DNA from: CAIVVT01 sp052145115
Lineage (GTDB): Bacteria > Acidobacteriota > Terriglobia > Bryobacterales > Bryobacteraceae
DNA: 64,000 nt
Assembly: GCA_052145115.1 (NCBI GenBank)
Contig: JBKQPG010000066.1
Span: forward strand, 1-64,000
Direction: 5' to 3'
The translations under genes were made by a program, and so were the position numbers. A model generated the notes under the pieces. That model saw only the letters and a list, made by a program, of their open reading frames with translations. It was not told the origin of the DNA and searched no databases. This document shows positions 20,401-31,821 of the stretch, piece by piece; the first letter of the stretch is position 1, and each line of letters starts with the position of its first letter.

Positions 20401-20937
20401 TGGCACACCGGTTTCCCGCTGGATGTGTTCGCCTTCCCGAACGTGGAGCCATCGCAGACCTCGCCCGGTCCATCCGGCGCCGGCGATCCGGAGGTGGTTC
20501 GCGCCGACCTGGTTGCGCCGGTGGCTTATTACGACGGCAAGTCGTATCAGACCATCAACAGCGTGAATGCCGGCGGCAATCAGAGCGGCAACTACTGGTT
20601 CAATCCAAACAGCTTTTCCAACGCCCGCGAAGTGGCCCTGAATCAGGAGCTGCTCAACGGCGTCGATCCCTCGACGCTGGTGGGACAATTCACTTACGGG
20701 ACGCTGGGGCGCAACATTCTGCGCGGTCCCGGAGCGTTCAACACCAACCTCACGCTGTCGAAGCATTTCACGGTGCGCGAGAAGTACGACATCGAATTCC
20801 GCGCCGACGCCTTCAATATTTTCAACCAGGTGCAATTCCTCAGCCCGGACACCAACATCGGCGATCCCAGTTTCGGCCAGCTTTCGAACACCGCCGATCC
20901 GAGGATTCTGCAGTTGGCCCTGCACCTCAAGTTCTGA
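17473..20937 (+). CDS. TonB-dependent outer-membrane receptor, Oar-like, with carboxypeptidase-regulatory domain
   Basis: This 1154-residue outer-membrane protein belongs to the large Oar-like group expanded in Acidobacteriota. A Sec signal peptide (about 1-27) is followed by a CarboxypepD_reg-like beta-sandwich (about 30-115; GKIAGNVMDPSGAFV, QVAELPIGRYEV). The plug domain (about 130-250) carries ELPLNGRNTLDLL and YLLDGGNNNH. A 22-stranded-type barrel with many Asn/Tyr/Phe-rich strands runs to a C-terminal Phe. The family imports large substrates such as carbohydrate fragments or peptides using TonB energy; the ligand is unknown. AGGGAG lies 7 nt before the ATG. A strong hairpin follows the gene. 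The 220 bp upstream region contains a palindrome. Confidence 0.9.
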   Translation: MKGFSLTCKVVWALAACLVAWQAAGLAQDATGKIAGNVMDPSGAFVTDAKVTVTNVETRMAHQTVSDKQGYYQVAELPIGRYEVAAEAPGFSRAVIQGRNPLEINQTLRIDVTLAVGSTKDTITVEGGVSAVETENSTVGTTVDGNAIYELPLNGRNTLDLLATQPGATVKNADAPRQAGNYSIGGMRSDSVTYLLDGGNNNHLINNDVVINPNPDAVAEFRVLESNYSAEYGRNGGGIVSVVTKSGTNSLHGTAFDYLRNEDFDANTFFNNEQGIARQVLKRNQYGGTIGGPIMLPHVVDGRNKLFFFFSYEGQKQTANAASGKVTTFTPLEAQGNFSQSAGGAPDPAVVSFLQNNPYFQSNPTLAAEGIIDPTKISSVANNYFKNNLIPVSSTGYVFPEASAKADHSEYLGKLDYAVTSRDTLSATMASQDTPSTVPFSGSSGATTVSGYPISDDIIAYFGSVTYTHTFAPTLLNVLRFTAQRNNNFQNFPIGNTLGPSQLGINVTPDLVDGPTNIDLAGSGMFAGYNPFGPANIVDNTFTFTDDLSWTKGKHSLKGGFYFSAYRDAMLYGYYLNGEFDFYGPGTLIGSGNDRADFLMGLPDDFQEYPNAPTNIRSHSFAGYAEDSWKLTRRFTLNYGLRYEYNQPKYDTQGRSFSFIPGQQSTVFSGAPLGLVFPGDKGAPTGANYPDKANFAPRLGFAWDVFGNAKTSIRGGFGTFYDVLKAEDNLQFNGQSPFFASAFLGFSPPAGGFVSDPGILSDPFNAAGAVNPFPSKPVDHSVDFAAAGDLPIGGGNPFFIDPHIKTPYIYQYNLSVQQQLVNNLTAEAGYVGYQAHGLTGLTDINPFVVGTDTRVLDLTPGFEGDYNFMNEFKNVGRAKYNALQIDLTKRLSNSRLGNTFFKLAYTWSHEQDNESGYRQRNPFVPAANWDQFMASGDFDIRQALSFSGGWEMPFDKLWTKGPKMLTKGWTVYPIVTWHTGFPLDVFAFPNVEPSQTSPGPSGAGDPEVVRADLVAPVAYYDGKSYQTINSVNAGGNQSGNYWFNPNSFSNAREVALNQELLNGVDPSTLVGQFTYGTLGRNILRGPGAFNTNLTLSKHFTVREKYDIEFRADAFNIFNQVQFLSPDTNIGDPSFGQLSNTADPRILQLALHLKF

Positions 20938-20960
20938 GCGGGAGCACAACCGGTCCGCAG

Positions 20961-20993
20961 ACGGCAGGGCGCGGCCCTGCCGTTGCCGTCTTT
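20961..20993 (+). terminator. Hairpin terminator after the TonB receptor
   Basis: ACGGCAGGGC (20961-20970), loop GCG, then GCCCTGCCGT (20974-20983) is a perfect 10 bp stem. It is followed by a short TGCCGTCTTT tail. It separates the receptor from alaS. Confidence 0.65.
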
Positions 20994-21054
20994 GTGCGCC
21001 AAATGCTCCTGAATCAACGTTTTTGGGCTCTCTCCATGCGAAAATAAAGGGATT

Positions 21055-23648
<2,594 letters not shown>

Positions 23649-23652
<4 letters not shown>

Positions 23653-24644
23653 ATCAAACATCCGAAATGCTCGATGCCGTGATCGTCGGGAGCGGCCCCA
23701 CCGGGCTGGCTTGCGGCATAGAGCTGAAACGCCTTGGCCTGATCGCCGTTCTGTTCGACAAGGGCTGCATTACTAACTCGCTCTATAACTACCCGACGAA
23801 CATGGTGTTCTTCACTACACCGGAGCTACTCGAGATCGGCGGCATCCCGATGACTTCCATCGGCGAGAAGCCTGTGCGTGGTGAAGCGCTGAAGTACTAC
23901 CGCCGGGTGGCCGAACATTACTCGCTGGACATTCATCAGTACGAGCGCGTCCTGCGCTTCACTGGCGCGGACGGCGACTTCACGGTCTTTACCTTGGACC
24001 GGCTGGAGCGGGCCCGCGAGTACCAGGCGCGCAAGGTGATCCTGGCTACCGGCTACTATGACAAGCCAAACTACTTGAATGTCCCGGGCGAAGAGCTGCC
24101 TAAGGTTCTGCACTACTACAAGGAAGCACATCCGTACAATGGACAGGACGTGATGGTCATAGGTGGCAAGAACTCGGCCGCCATCGCTGCTCTCGAGCTA
24201 TTCTGGACCGGCGCCCGTGTCACGCTCGTGCACCGCCGCGCGCAGCTCCACGACAATATCAAGTACTGGATCCGGCCGAACATTGAGAACCGTATCAAGG
24301 CCGGCGACGTGAAGGCTTACTTCAACTCCTTCGTGACGCGCATTGAAACGGAAAGCGTGACGGTTCGAACGCCCGAGGGCGAGGCGCAGGTGAAGAATGA
24401 CTTCGTCTTCGCCATGACAGGCTATCATCCGGACACGGGGTTCCTGGAGCAGCACGGCATTCGCTTCGATGCCGAGACGCGCCGCCCGCGCGTGAACCCG
24501 TCGACGCTGGAATCCGAGCGGCCCGGAGTGTACCTGGCTGGAGTGCTGGTGGCAGGCATGCATACCAACGAAATATTCATCGAGAACGGGCGCTTCCACG
24601 GGGCGCAGATCGCGCAAGACATTGCCCATAAGCTGGCGCGCTGA
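23649..24644 (+). CDS. ypdA: YpdA-family bacillithiol disulfide reductase (FAD/NAD(P)-dependent)
   Basis: This is a 331-residue two-dinucleotide-fold flavoprotein. The FAD site is GSGPTG near residue 15 and the NADPH site is VIGGKNSA near 170, which is characteristic of YpdA. A C-terminal AGVLVAGMHTNEIFIENG segment is also typical. No CxxC thioredoxin-reductase pair is seen, consistent with YpdA, which uses a single Cys to reduce bacillithiol disulfide. Residue C30 in FDKGCITNSLYNYP is the likely one. It starts at GTG 23649, overlapping alaS (GTGA), or possibly at ATG 23667. Coupling to alaS is unusual. Use of bacillithiol by this organism is inferred. Confidence 0.88.
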
Positions 24645-24751
24645 CTATTGGTGAGAGAGTAACTCCCGCCGCAGCGAACGGGAAGTTCAGGCGAGTGATA
24701 ACTTCTCAGTAACTCACACGCCGCCAGGCGCGATTCAGGACATGTCCGGTC

Positions 24752-25249
24752 TCAGTACTCGCTAAAGCAGAAGACCGTGTTCGCGCCTTCGGGTGAGAGA
24801 CAATACTCACCGTTTTCCAATGGCTCATTCACCTCTACTTTGAAGAGCCGGTTTTCGACCGGCGTTACCAGGATAAAGATCGGACGATCCTTGTCCTTGC
24901 GCCTTCTCGGGTCCGCCGGCAGGGTGAGAGTGCGCTCGCCGCCCTTGATCTCCATCCGAAACAGTGACAGGCGTTCGGGGTTGATCCTGTCCGACTCGAA
25001 GAGGAAGATCGGCTCGGGGACCGGAGTTCTAGTGGGCGAACCCGCTCCCGGGACGCTGTAGTTCACGTCGCTTTTGCCCTGGTTCTCGCGCGCCTCGCTC
25101 TTTTCCACTTCGATCAATTGCCGGCCATGTTGGAGGAATGGCACGTCCGGTTTCGGCGGGCGCGGCCCCGTGTATTTCTTCTGCGCCGTCGCGGGCAGAG
25201 CCAGCGCGATCACCAGAGTGGCGGTGAGTGTGACGATCGACAGCCTCAT
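24752..25249 (-). CDS. Exported hypothetical protein
   Basis: This 165-residue protein has a clear signal peptide (residues 1-22, cleavage after LPATA). The mature part begins with a Lys/Pro segment (KKYTGPRPPKPDVPFLQHG) and continues with a mostly beta-type domain that contains VPEPIFLFESDRINPERL, RTLTLPADP, PIFILVTPV and a C-terminal ENGEYCLSPEGANTVFCF with two Cys that could form a disulfide. I do not recognise a family. It is convergent with ypdA and divergent from the tannase-family gene. The ATG at 25249 is preferred to a TTG at 25267 because the signal peptide starts there. Confidence 0.7.
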   Translation of the reverse strand: MRLSIVTLTATLVIALALPATAQKKYTGPRPPKPDVPFLQHGRQLIEVEKSEARENQGKSDVNYSVPGAGSPTRTPVPEPIFLFESDRINPERLSLFRMEIKGGERTLTLPADPRRRKDKDRPIFILVTPVENRLFKVEVNEPLENGEYCLSPEGANTVFCFSEY

Positions 25250-25419
25250 ATCTTCAGATTCTCGCAAGCCACACGCTCCGGCGCACGGGTGGGTTCGCGG
25301 ATTTCAAGCGAGCGCGCGGCGGCCTTGCGCGGGTGACGCACCGGTTCGCCTTCGACCTCCGGTCCGGGATGAGAGTGCCGTCCCCGCCCGGCGGCGCACA
25401 CTGGTAAACTGACGCCGTG

Positions 25420-27018
25420 ATGAGACAATCAACGCGATTTCTTGCGCCGGCTCTGTTGGGCTTCGCGATCTGCGCCGCCGCCGCGGCGGAGCCCTGTGAG
25501 AGCCTGATCAAACTGACTCTGCCGGCCACATCCATCTCGCTGGCGCAATCTGAACCCGCGGGCACGTTCAGGCCGCCGGCAGGCAAGCCAATCCCCAACC
25601 TGCCGGCATTCTGCCGCGTCGCCGGCGAGATCCACCCAGCGACTGATTCGACCATCAAGTTCGAAGTATGGCTGCCAGCCTCGGGCTGGAACGCGAAGTT
25701 CCAAGGCGTCGGCAACGGAGGCTTCGCCGGTAGCATCGGCTACAGTTCATTGGCCGATGCCGTGGCCCACGGCTACGCGACGGCTTCCACTGATACGGGA
25801 CACGCAGCCGATGGCATCGACGCGACATGGGCTCTGGGGCACCCCGAGAAGATCGTCGATTTCGGCTACCGCGCGATCCACGAGACGGCGGTCAAGGCGA
25901 AAGCGATCATCCAGGCTTTTTACGGCGATGCGCCGCGGCGTTCCTATTTCAACTCCTGCTCCAACGGCGGACGGCAGGCGCTGATGGAGGCGCAGCGCTT
26001 CCCCGAGGACTACGACGGGATCATCGCCGGCGCTCCGGCCAATTACTGGACTCATCTGTTGGCCAATGCGTCGTGGGACGATCTGGCGCTGCTGGGCCAG
26101 CCGGGGAGCTACATTCCGGCGAGCAAATTGCCCGCGATTCAAACTGCGGCGCTGGACGCCTGCGACGCGCTCGATGGCGTGAAAGACGGCGTGATAGAGG
26201 ATCCCGCCCGCTGCCACTTCGATCCGGCCGTATTGTTGTGCCCGGGAGCGGAGAGCGACAGCTGTCTCACAGCGCCCCAAGTCGCGGCGCTGACGAAAAT
26301 CTACTCGCCCTCACGCGATTCCAAAGGCCGGCAGATTCTGCCGGGTTACTCTCCCGGCGGCGAAGCCCAGCCGGGTGGATGGAACCCCTGGATCACCGGG
26401 CCGGCGCCCGAGAAGAGCCTGATGTTCGCCTTCGGGACCCAGTTTTACAAGAACATGGTGTTCGACAACGCGGCCTGGGACTACCATTCGTTCGACGTGG
26501 ATCGCGATACGAAGGCGGCGGACGACAAAATGGCACGCATTTTGAACTCGACGGATCCGGATTTGCGGCGCTTCCGGGCGCGCGGCGGCAAGCTGATTCT
26601 GTATCACGGTTGGAGCGACGCGGCGATCCCGGCGCTGAACCTCATCGACTACTACAACAGCGTGGTCTCGAAGATGGGCGCAAAGAATTCCGCTTCATTC
26701 ACGCGCCTGTTCATGGTGCCAGGCATGCAACACTGCGGGGGCGGATCCGGCCCCAACAGCTTTGGCCAGTTCGGAGTGCCGCACGGCGATCCGCAGCATG
26801 ACATCGACGCCGCGTTGGAGCGCTGGGTTGAACAGGGCGTTGCTCCCGAAGAAATCATCGCCACGAAATACAAGAATGACAGCGACCACAAAGCCGGCAT
26901 TGTCCGCACCCGCCCGCTGTGCGCCTATCCGCTGGTAGCGCATTACAACGGCAGTGGCAGCACTGACGACGCGGCGAACTTCATGTGTGCGCCGCCGGCG
27001 GCACCCGATCACAAATAG
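25420..27018 (+). CDS. Secreted tannase/feruloyl-esterase family protein
   Basis: This 532-residue protein of the tannase family (PF07519) hydrolyses ester bonds of plant phenolics such as galloyl or feruloyl esters. A signal peptide spans residues 1-23 (cleavage near AAAAAEP). Family signatures are GNGGFAGSIGY near residue 93, the nucleophile region FNSCSNGGRQALMEAQRFP near 185, LYHGWSDAAIP near 400 (catalytic Asp) and MVPGMQHCGGG near 435 (catalytic His). The Cys before the Ser and the Cys after the His form the CS-D-HC disulfide typical of the family. GTG 25417 is an alternative start. The neighbours suggest scavenging of plant-derived material, but the substrate is not defined. Confidence 0.88.
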   Translation: MRQSTRFLAPALLGFAICAAAAAEPCESLIKLTLPATSISLAQSEPAGTFRPPAGKPIPNLPAFCRVAGEIHPATDSTIKFEVWLPASGWNAKFQGVGNGGFAGSIGYSSLADAVAHGYATASTDTGHAADGIDATWALGHPEKIVDFGYRAIHETAVKAKAIIQAFYGDAPRRSYFNSCSNGGRQALMEAQRFPEDYDGIIAGAPANYWTHLLANASWDDLALLGQPGSYIPASKLPAIQTAALDACDALDGVKDGVIEDPARCHFDPAVLLCPGAESDSCLTAPQVAALTKIYSPSRDSKGRQILPGYSPGGEAQPGGWNPWITGPAPEKSLMFAFGTQFYKNMVFDNAAWDYHSFDVDRDTKAADDKMARILNSTDPDLRRFRARGGKLILYHGWSDAAIPALNLIDYYNSVVSKMGAKNSASFTRLFMVPGMQHCGGGSGPNSFGQFGVPHGDPQHDIDAALERWVEQGVAPEEIIATKYKNDSDHKAGIVRTRPLCAYPLVAHYNGSGSTDDAANFMCAPPAAPDHK

Positions 27019-27077
27019 GGCGCTCCCGCCGGATGACACTTCCGCAGCCGGTGGCGCATTGATACACTGTCGCTGTC

Positions 27078-28853
27078 ATGAGAAAAGCGACTCTGTGTAT
27101 CGTAGCGCTTGCCGCGCTGGGGATGCTACCGGGATGCAAGAAGGGCGCGGCCGATTTCCCGGCCTTCACGCAGGAGTTCATTGAAACGACGCTGGCCCTC
27201 AGCCCCACGGGCGCGACGGAGGCCGGCTTCCACAATTACAAGGGCGTCGCACTCGACACCCACCTGGATGATTTCAGCGCGGCGGGCATCGAGAAAAGCC
27301 GCGCGGCGTGGGCCGATCTGCGCAGCAAGCTTGAACGCTTCGATCGCGAAAAGCTGGACGCCGAATCAAAGGCCGACGCCGAGCTGATCGAATCGCAGAT
27401 CAAGCTGGCCGAGCTCGAAGACAAGGAGATTCAGGGCTGGAAGCACAATCCGACGATTTACGTCGAGACGATCGGCAACGGAGTGTTCGTTCCGTACAGC
27501 GTGGAATACGCGCCGCCGGAGCAGCGCTGGCGGCATGTCATTTCGCGGCTCGGCGAAGTGCCGCGCATGCTGGACGAGGCCAAGCTCCAGCTGGTGGATG
27601 CGCCGCCCATCTGGAAGCAAGTGGCCGCGGAGGAGAACGAGGGCACGATCAGCATGATCGAACAGACGTTCCCCGACAAGGCGCCGGCGTCGTTGAAGGG
27701 TGATTATGACGCGGCGGCGAAGCCGGCGGTTGCCGCCATGCGCGGCTTCAACGGCTGGCTGAAGTCCTCGCTGAAGGATGCGAACCCGGAAAGCTGGCGC
27801 CTGGGCAAGGAAAAGTACGCCAAGAAATTCGCGCTCGTCATGGGCACCGACATCGCGCCGGAACAGATGCTGGCGCGGGCCGAAGAGGCCTTGCGGGATA
27901 AACGGCGCGAGTTGTTCGAAGTGGCCCTGCCGCTGCATCACAAGCTGTATCCAACGCACGTCGATCCGGTGGACATGAACCTGATTGTGGGCGAAACATT
28001 CAAGAAGATCGACCAGCAGCATCCGAAACCCGAGGCTTATATGGATGAGGCGCGCAAGGCTCTGGAAGAGACGCGCGCCTTCCTCAAGGCGCACCCCGAT
28101 CAACTGGTGAAGGATCCGCCGCGGGACAACCTGCAGGTGATCGAGACTCCGGTTTTCGTGCGCGGCAGTTACGGCGTGGGCGGTTTCAATGCGGCGCCGC
28201 CGATGGAGCCGCAACTGGGCGCGTTCTATTGGGTGACGCCGATTCCGAAGGACTGGCCGAAGGAACGCGTGGAGTCGAAGCTGCGCGAGTACAACAATTA
28301 TGGCCTGCGCGTCCTGACCATCCACGAGGCGATCCCGGGCCACTACGTGCAGGCGGAATACGCTTCCACCATCGAGCCGTTGTCGCGCCGCATGCTGCGC
28401 GCCATCTACGGCAGCGGCGTGTACGTCGAGGGCTGGGCCGTGTACGCCACCGCCGCGATGCTGAAGGCGGGCTATCTCGACAACTCGCCGGAGTTGAAGA
28501 TGCAGAACCTGAAATGGGAGCTGCGCGCGATTGCCAACACGATTCTCGACATCCGGTATCACACCATGAACCTGACCGACGACGAGGCGATGGCGTTGAT
28601 GATGGGCCGGACATTCCAGGAAAGAGAAGAGGCCGTCGCCAAGGTGCAACGCGCCAAGCTGGCCTCGTGCCAGTTGCCGACCTACTTCACCGGCTACACG
28701 GAGTGGAAGCGGCTGCGCGCGGCGGCCGAACGCCAGGCCGGCAAATCGTTCCAGGCCGGCGCCTTCCATGAGCGCGCGCTGAGGGAAGGCGCGCTGCCGA
28801 TGAAATCGCTGGCGACGGTAATGGGGCTCGCGTCAGCGGAGCCGCTGCAATAG
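27078..28853 (+). CDS. DUF885-family lipoprotein, putative metallopeptidase
   Basis: This 591-residue protein has a lipoprotein signal (LGMLPGC, modified Cys about residue 15). The DUF885 domain fills the rest. The family's zinc motif is HEAIPGHYVQ near residue 415 and a further Glu lies in YVEGWAVYA near 450, matching gluzincin-like M32/DUF885 enzymes. Characterised relatives are few, so peptidase activity is inferred from the motif. The predominantly helical composition with many Lys/Glu is normal for the family. It sits 59 bp after the tannase-family gene on the same strand and could be co-transcribed. Confidence 0.85.
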   Translation: MRKATLCIVALAALGMLPGCKKGAADFPAFTQEFIETTLALSPTGATEAGFHNYKGVALDTHLDDFSAAGIEKSRAAWADLRSKLERFDREKLDAESKADAELIESQIKLAELEDKEIQGWKHNPTIYVETIGNGVFVPYSVEYAPPEQRWRHVISRLGEVPRMLDEAKLQLVDAPPIWKQVAAEENEGTISMIEQTFPDKAPASLKGDYDAAAKPAVAAMRGFNGWLKSSLKDANPESWRLGKEKYAKKFALVMGTDIAPEQMLARAEEALRDKRRELFEVALPLHHKLYPTHVDPVDMNLIVGETFKKIDQQHPKPEAYMDEARKALEETRAFLKAHPDQLVKDPPRDNLQVIETPVFVRGSYGVGGFNAAPPMEPQLGAFYWVTPIPKDWPKERVESKLREYNNYGLRVLTIHEAIPGHYVQAEYASTIEPLSRRMLRAIYGSGVYVEGWAVYATAAMLKAGYLDNSPELKMQNLKWELRAIANTILDIRYHTMNLTDDEAMALMMGRTFQEREEAVAKVQRAKLASCQLPTYFTGYTEWKRLRAAAERQAGKSFQAGAFHERALREGALPMKSLATVMGLASAEPLQ

Positions 28854-29010
28854 AGGATTGGGACGACATCCCGCTGACTCCGTTGCTCGCGGGATGCGCA
28901 AGGGACAGGCGCTCTCGCCGGGCTTGCCGCCGCGACCGGCGATGGAGGCGCGAGCGGCAATCGAACGGGCCGGGCGCGTTGAACGGGCAGGCAGGCGGCG
29001 GTGTGATAGG

Positions 29011-30690
29011 ATGCCTGCTTTCGCTGAGAAATTGGCCCGAGCCGTGCAAGTCTGGATCCAGAATTACAATCCGCTGGGCAACAGCGTGCTGTCCACGGCC
29101 GTGGCGGCTCTGCCGGTGACGCTGCTGTTCTATCTGCTGGCGGTGCGCCGGCTGGCGGCACATTGGTCGGCAGTGTGGGCGTTCGCGTGCGGCGTGGTGG
29201 TGGCTCTGGTTGTGTTTCGGATGCCGGCGGGGATGCTGGCGGCGGCGGTGGGCCACGGATTCGTCTATGCCGCGCTGCGGATCGCATGGATCCTGGTGGC
29301 GGCGGTTTTTATCTACGACCTGACCGTCGAGAGCGGGCATTTCGAGACCATCAAGGCGTCGATCGGGGGGATCACCGACGACCGGCGTTTGCAGGCATTG
29401 CTGATCGCGCTGGCATTCGGGGCGGTGCTGGAGGGAGCGGGCGGCGGCGGCGCGCCGGTAGCGGTATGCGGGGCGATGATGATCGGCCTGGGGTTCAAGC
29501 CGTTCGAAACGGCGGTGATGTGCCTGCTGGCGAACACGGCTCCGGTGGCGTTCGGCGGCATGGGCAACCCGGTGCGGACGCTGGTGGCGGTGACGGGCCT
29601 GGCCGAGCCCGACCTGGCGGCCATGACCGGCCGGATCGTCTTCCTGACGGCGCTGATCCTGCCGCTATGGCTGGTGCGAACGATGACCGGATGGCGCAAC
29701 ACGCTGCGCGTCTGGCCGGGCCTGGCGGTGTGCGGCATCGCGTTTGCCGGAACTCAGCTTTTCTGGTCGAACTGTATTGATGGAACGCTGGTCAATGTGG
29801 TGGGCGGGATGTTCACGTTGTTGCTGTGCGCAGTGTTTTTCCGTTTCTGGCAGCCGGCCCCGATCTGGCGTTACCCGGAGGATCCACCGGTGGCGGAGCT
29901 GGCCAGGAACAGGCACACCACTCGGCAGGTGCTGCACGCCTGGTCGCCGTTCCTGCTGTTAGCGGTGTTTGTGGTGCTGTGGGGCCTGCCGAGCGTGAAG
30001 CACCTGCTGGAGAGCACGGACTACAGGATGCCGGCGCCCGGATTGCACAACATGGTGCTGCGCACTCCGCCGATTGTGCCCAGGAACCACCCCGAACCGG
30101 CGATTATGGAACTGGCCTGGCTGTCGACGATCGGCACAGGCACGTTCCTGGCCGGGCTGCTGGCGGGGCCGATCCTGGGCCTGTCGCTCGGCCGCACGCT
30201 GCGGGTGTTCGGCCGGACCAACTGGCGGCTGCGCTACAGCCTGCTGGCGATTGTGGCGATGATCTGCCTCGGTTTTGTGACCAGATACTGCGGGATGGAT
30301 GCAATCCTGGGCCTGGCGATGACCAACACGGGCTGGTTGTACCCGATGTTCGGGACGCTGATCGGCTGGCTGGGTACCGCCATGAGCGGCACGGACGCGG
30401 GTTCGAACGCGCTATTCGGCAGCCTGCAGGTGATCACGGCCAACAAGCTGGGATTGAGTCCCGTCCTGATGGCCGCGGCCAACACGGCTGGCGGCGTGAT
30501 GGGCAAGATGATCGGCGCGCAGTCGGTGATCGTGGCGTGCGTGGCGACCGGCCTCGAAGGGAAAGAGGGCGACGTATTCCGGGCCGTGGTGAAGCACAGC
30601 ATCGCGCTGACGCTGCTGGTGGGCCTGATTGTAATGTTTTTCGCCTACGCGGCGCCGGGCCTGGTGCCGAACGGGCACAAGTGGTGGTAG
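29011..30690 (+). CDS. L-lactate permease (LctP/LldP) family transporter
   Basis: This 559-residue inner-membrane protein has about 12-14 hydrophobic segments. Its opening VQVWIQNYNPLGNSVLS followed by a membrane helix, the GAVLEGAGGGGAPVAVCGAMM segment near residue 140, PVAFGGMGNPVRTL near 185 and AMSGTDAGSNALFG near 455 are hallmarks of LctP-type lactate/glycolate proton symporters. The C-terminal half also keeps ANTAGGVMGKMIGAQS. Start is ATG 29011; GTG 29044 is an alternative. No lactate dehydrogenase or lld operon is adjacent, so the substrate could be another 2-hydroxy acid. The exported RraA-like gene follows after 59 bp. Confidence 0.87.
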   Translation: MPAFAEKLARAVQVWIQNYNPLGNSVLSTAVAALPVTLLFYLLAVRRLAAHWSAVWAFACGVVVALVVFRMPAGMLAAAVGHGFVYAALRIAWILVAAVFIYDLTVESGHFETIKASIGGITDDRRLQALLIALAFGAVLEGAGGGGAPVAVCGAMMIGLGFKPFETAVMCLLANTAPVAFGGMGNPVRTLVAVTGLAEPDLAAMTGRIVFLTALILPLWLVRTMTGWRNTLRVWPGLAVCGIAFAGTQLFWSNCIDGTLVNVVGGMFTLLLCAVFFRFWQPAPIWRYPEDPPVAELARNRHTTRQVLHAWSPFLLLAVFVVLWGLPSVKHLLESTDYRMPAPGLHNMVLRTPPIVPRNHPEPAIMELAWLSTIGTGTFLAGLLAGPILGLSLGRTLRVFGRTNWRLRYSLLAIVAMICLGFVTRYCGMDAILGLAMTNTGWLYPMFGTLIGWLGTAMSGTDAGSNALFGSLQVITANKLGLSPVLMAAANTAGGVMGKMIGAQSVIVACVATGLEGKEGDVFRAVVKHSIALTLLVGLIVMFFAYAAPGLVPNGHKWW

Positions 30691-30749
30691 CGCGGCGCCG
30701 CGGGGCCCGCGCTCACGGGAGATGACAGCGACAAGGAGCCAGTACATCG

Positions 30750-31676
30750 ATGAGACGGAGAATGATTCAATTGGGAATCCTGACCGCGCTGTGCGCGCTG
30801 CCGGCGCTGGCGCAGTTGGGCATGTTCACAAAAGACCAGCTGCTCGCCATCACGAGCGAGTGGAAGGGCGAGCGCTTCCCCGACGGACGCCCCAAGGTAC
30901 CCGACGCACTGCTGGACCGGCTGGCGACAGTGGATGCGGAGGAGGCATGGGGCGTGTTGCGCGGGGCGGGCTATCCGCTGCAGTTCGAGGGCAACTTCAA
31001 GACGGTGAATGTGAAGGTTGGGGGTCCCAGGCTGGTGGGGCGCGCGGTGACGGCGGTGTTCGTGCCGTTCCGCAAGGACTTCAACGATTACATCAACGCC
31101 AACGGGAAGAAAGAGGGCCGCGTGAGCCGCGGGCAGAACTCGTGGGTCATCGACACGCTGGTGAAGCGCGATGTGATGGTGGTGGACCTGTTCGGCAAGA
31201 TCGAGGATGGGACGATCATCGGCGATAACCTGGGCACGTCGATCTTCACCAAAACGGGGACGGGGCTGGTGGTGGACGGCTCGATTCGCGACGTGAGCGG
31301 CAACCAGGAAATCGAGGGGTTCCAGATCTACGCCCGCGGGTTCCATCCCTCGGCGCTGCACAACGCGACGCTGGCGGGCATCAACGTTCCGATCCGGATC
31401 GGCGGTGTGACGGTGCTGCCGGGCGACATCGTGGTCAGCGATCCGGAGGGCGTGACGTTTATTCCGCCGCAGCTCTGCGAGCGGGTGGCCAACGAGGCGG
31501 AGCGCATCCACATGGTCGATGAATGGGGCCACAAGATGCTGCGCGAAGGCAAGTACACGCCGGGCGAAATAGACACAGAGTGGACTCCGAAGATGATCGA
31601 GGAGTTCAACGCGTACTGCGAATCCAAGGGTTCAAAAGTCCGGCTGGGGCCGAAGGGCAAGCACGGCGACCTGTAG
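30750..31676 (+). CDS. Exported RraA-like family protein
   Basis: The 308-residue frame begins with a signal peptide (MRRRMIQLGILTALCALPALAQ). It continues into an RraA/HMG-aldolase-like domain: GRAVTAVFVPF near residue 95, DLFGKIEDGTIIGDNLGT near 150, GLVVDGSIRD near 175 (the Arg-Asp pair binds metal in the related aldolases), and VLPGDIVVSDPEGVTFIPP near 220. RraA proteins and their 4-hydroxy-4-methyl-2-oxoglutarate/oxaloacetate aldolase relatives are cytoplasmic, so an export signal is unexpected. The family's old label 'dimethylmenaquinone methyltransferase' is wrong. The substrate is unknown; proximity to the LctP-like permease hints at hydroxy-acid metabolism, which is speculation. Confidence 0.82.
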   Translation: MRRRMIQLGILTALCALPALAQLGMFTKDQLLAITSEWKGERFPDGRPKVPDALLDRLATVDAEEAWGVLRGAGYPLQFEGNFKTVNVKVGGPRLVGRAVTAVFVPFRKDFNDYINANGKKEGRVSRGQNSWVIDTLVKRDVMVVDLFGKIEDGTIIGDNLGTSIFTKTGTGLVVDGSIRDVSGNQEIEGFQIYARGFHPSALHNATLAGINVPIRIGGVTVLPGDIVVSDPEGVTFIPPQLCERVANEAERIHMVDEWGHKMLREGKYTPGEIDTEWTPKMIEEFNAYCESKGSKVRLGPKGKHGDL

Positions 31677-31821
31677 GCGCCGGGATCGACTCAGGGCCGA
31701 ACGCCACGCGGATTGAAGTCTGCCGGGCCACGCCGTGACAGGCCGGCGCGCCTAGCGGAACGGCTGGCGGCCGACGAATTCTGGTGGGAGACGGGAAATT
31801 CGCGGTAATCTATAGATTCCC

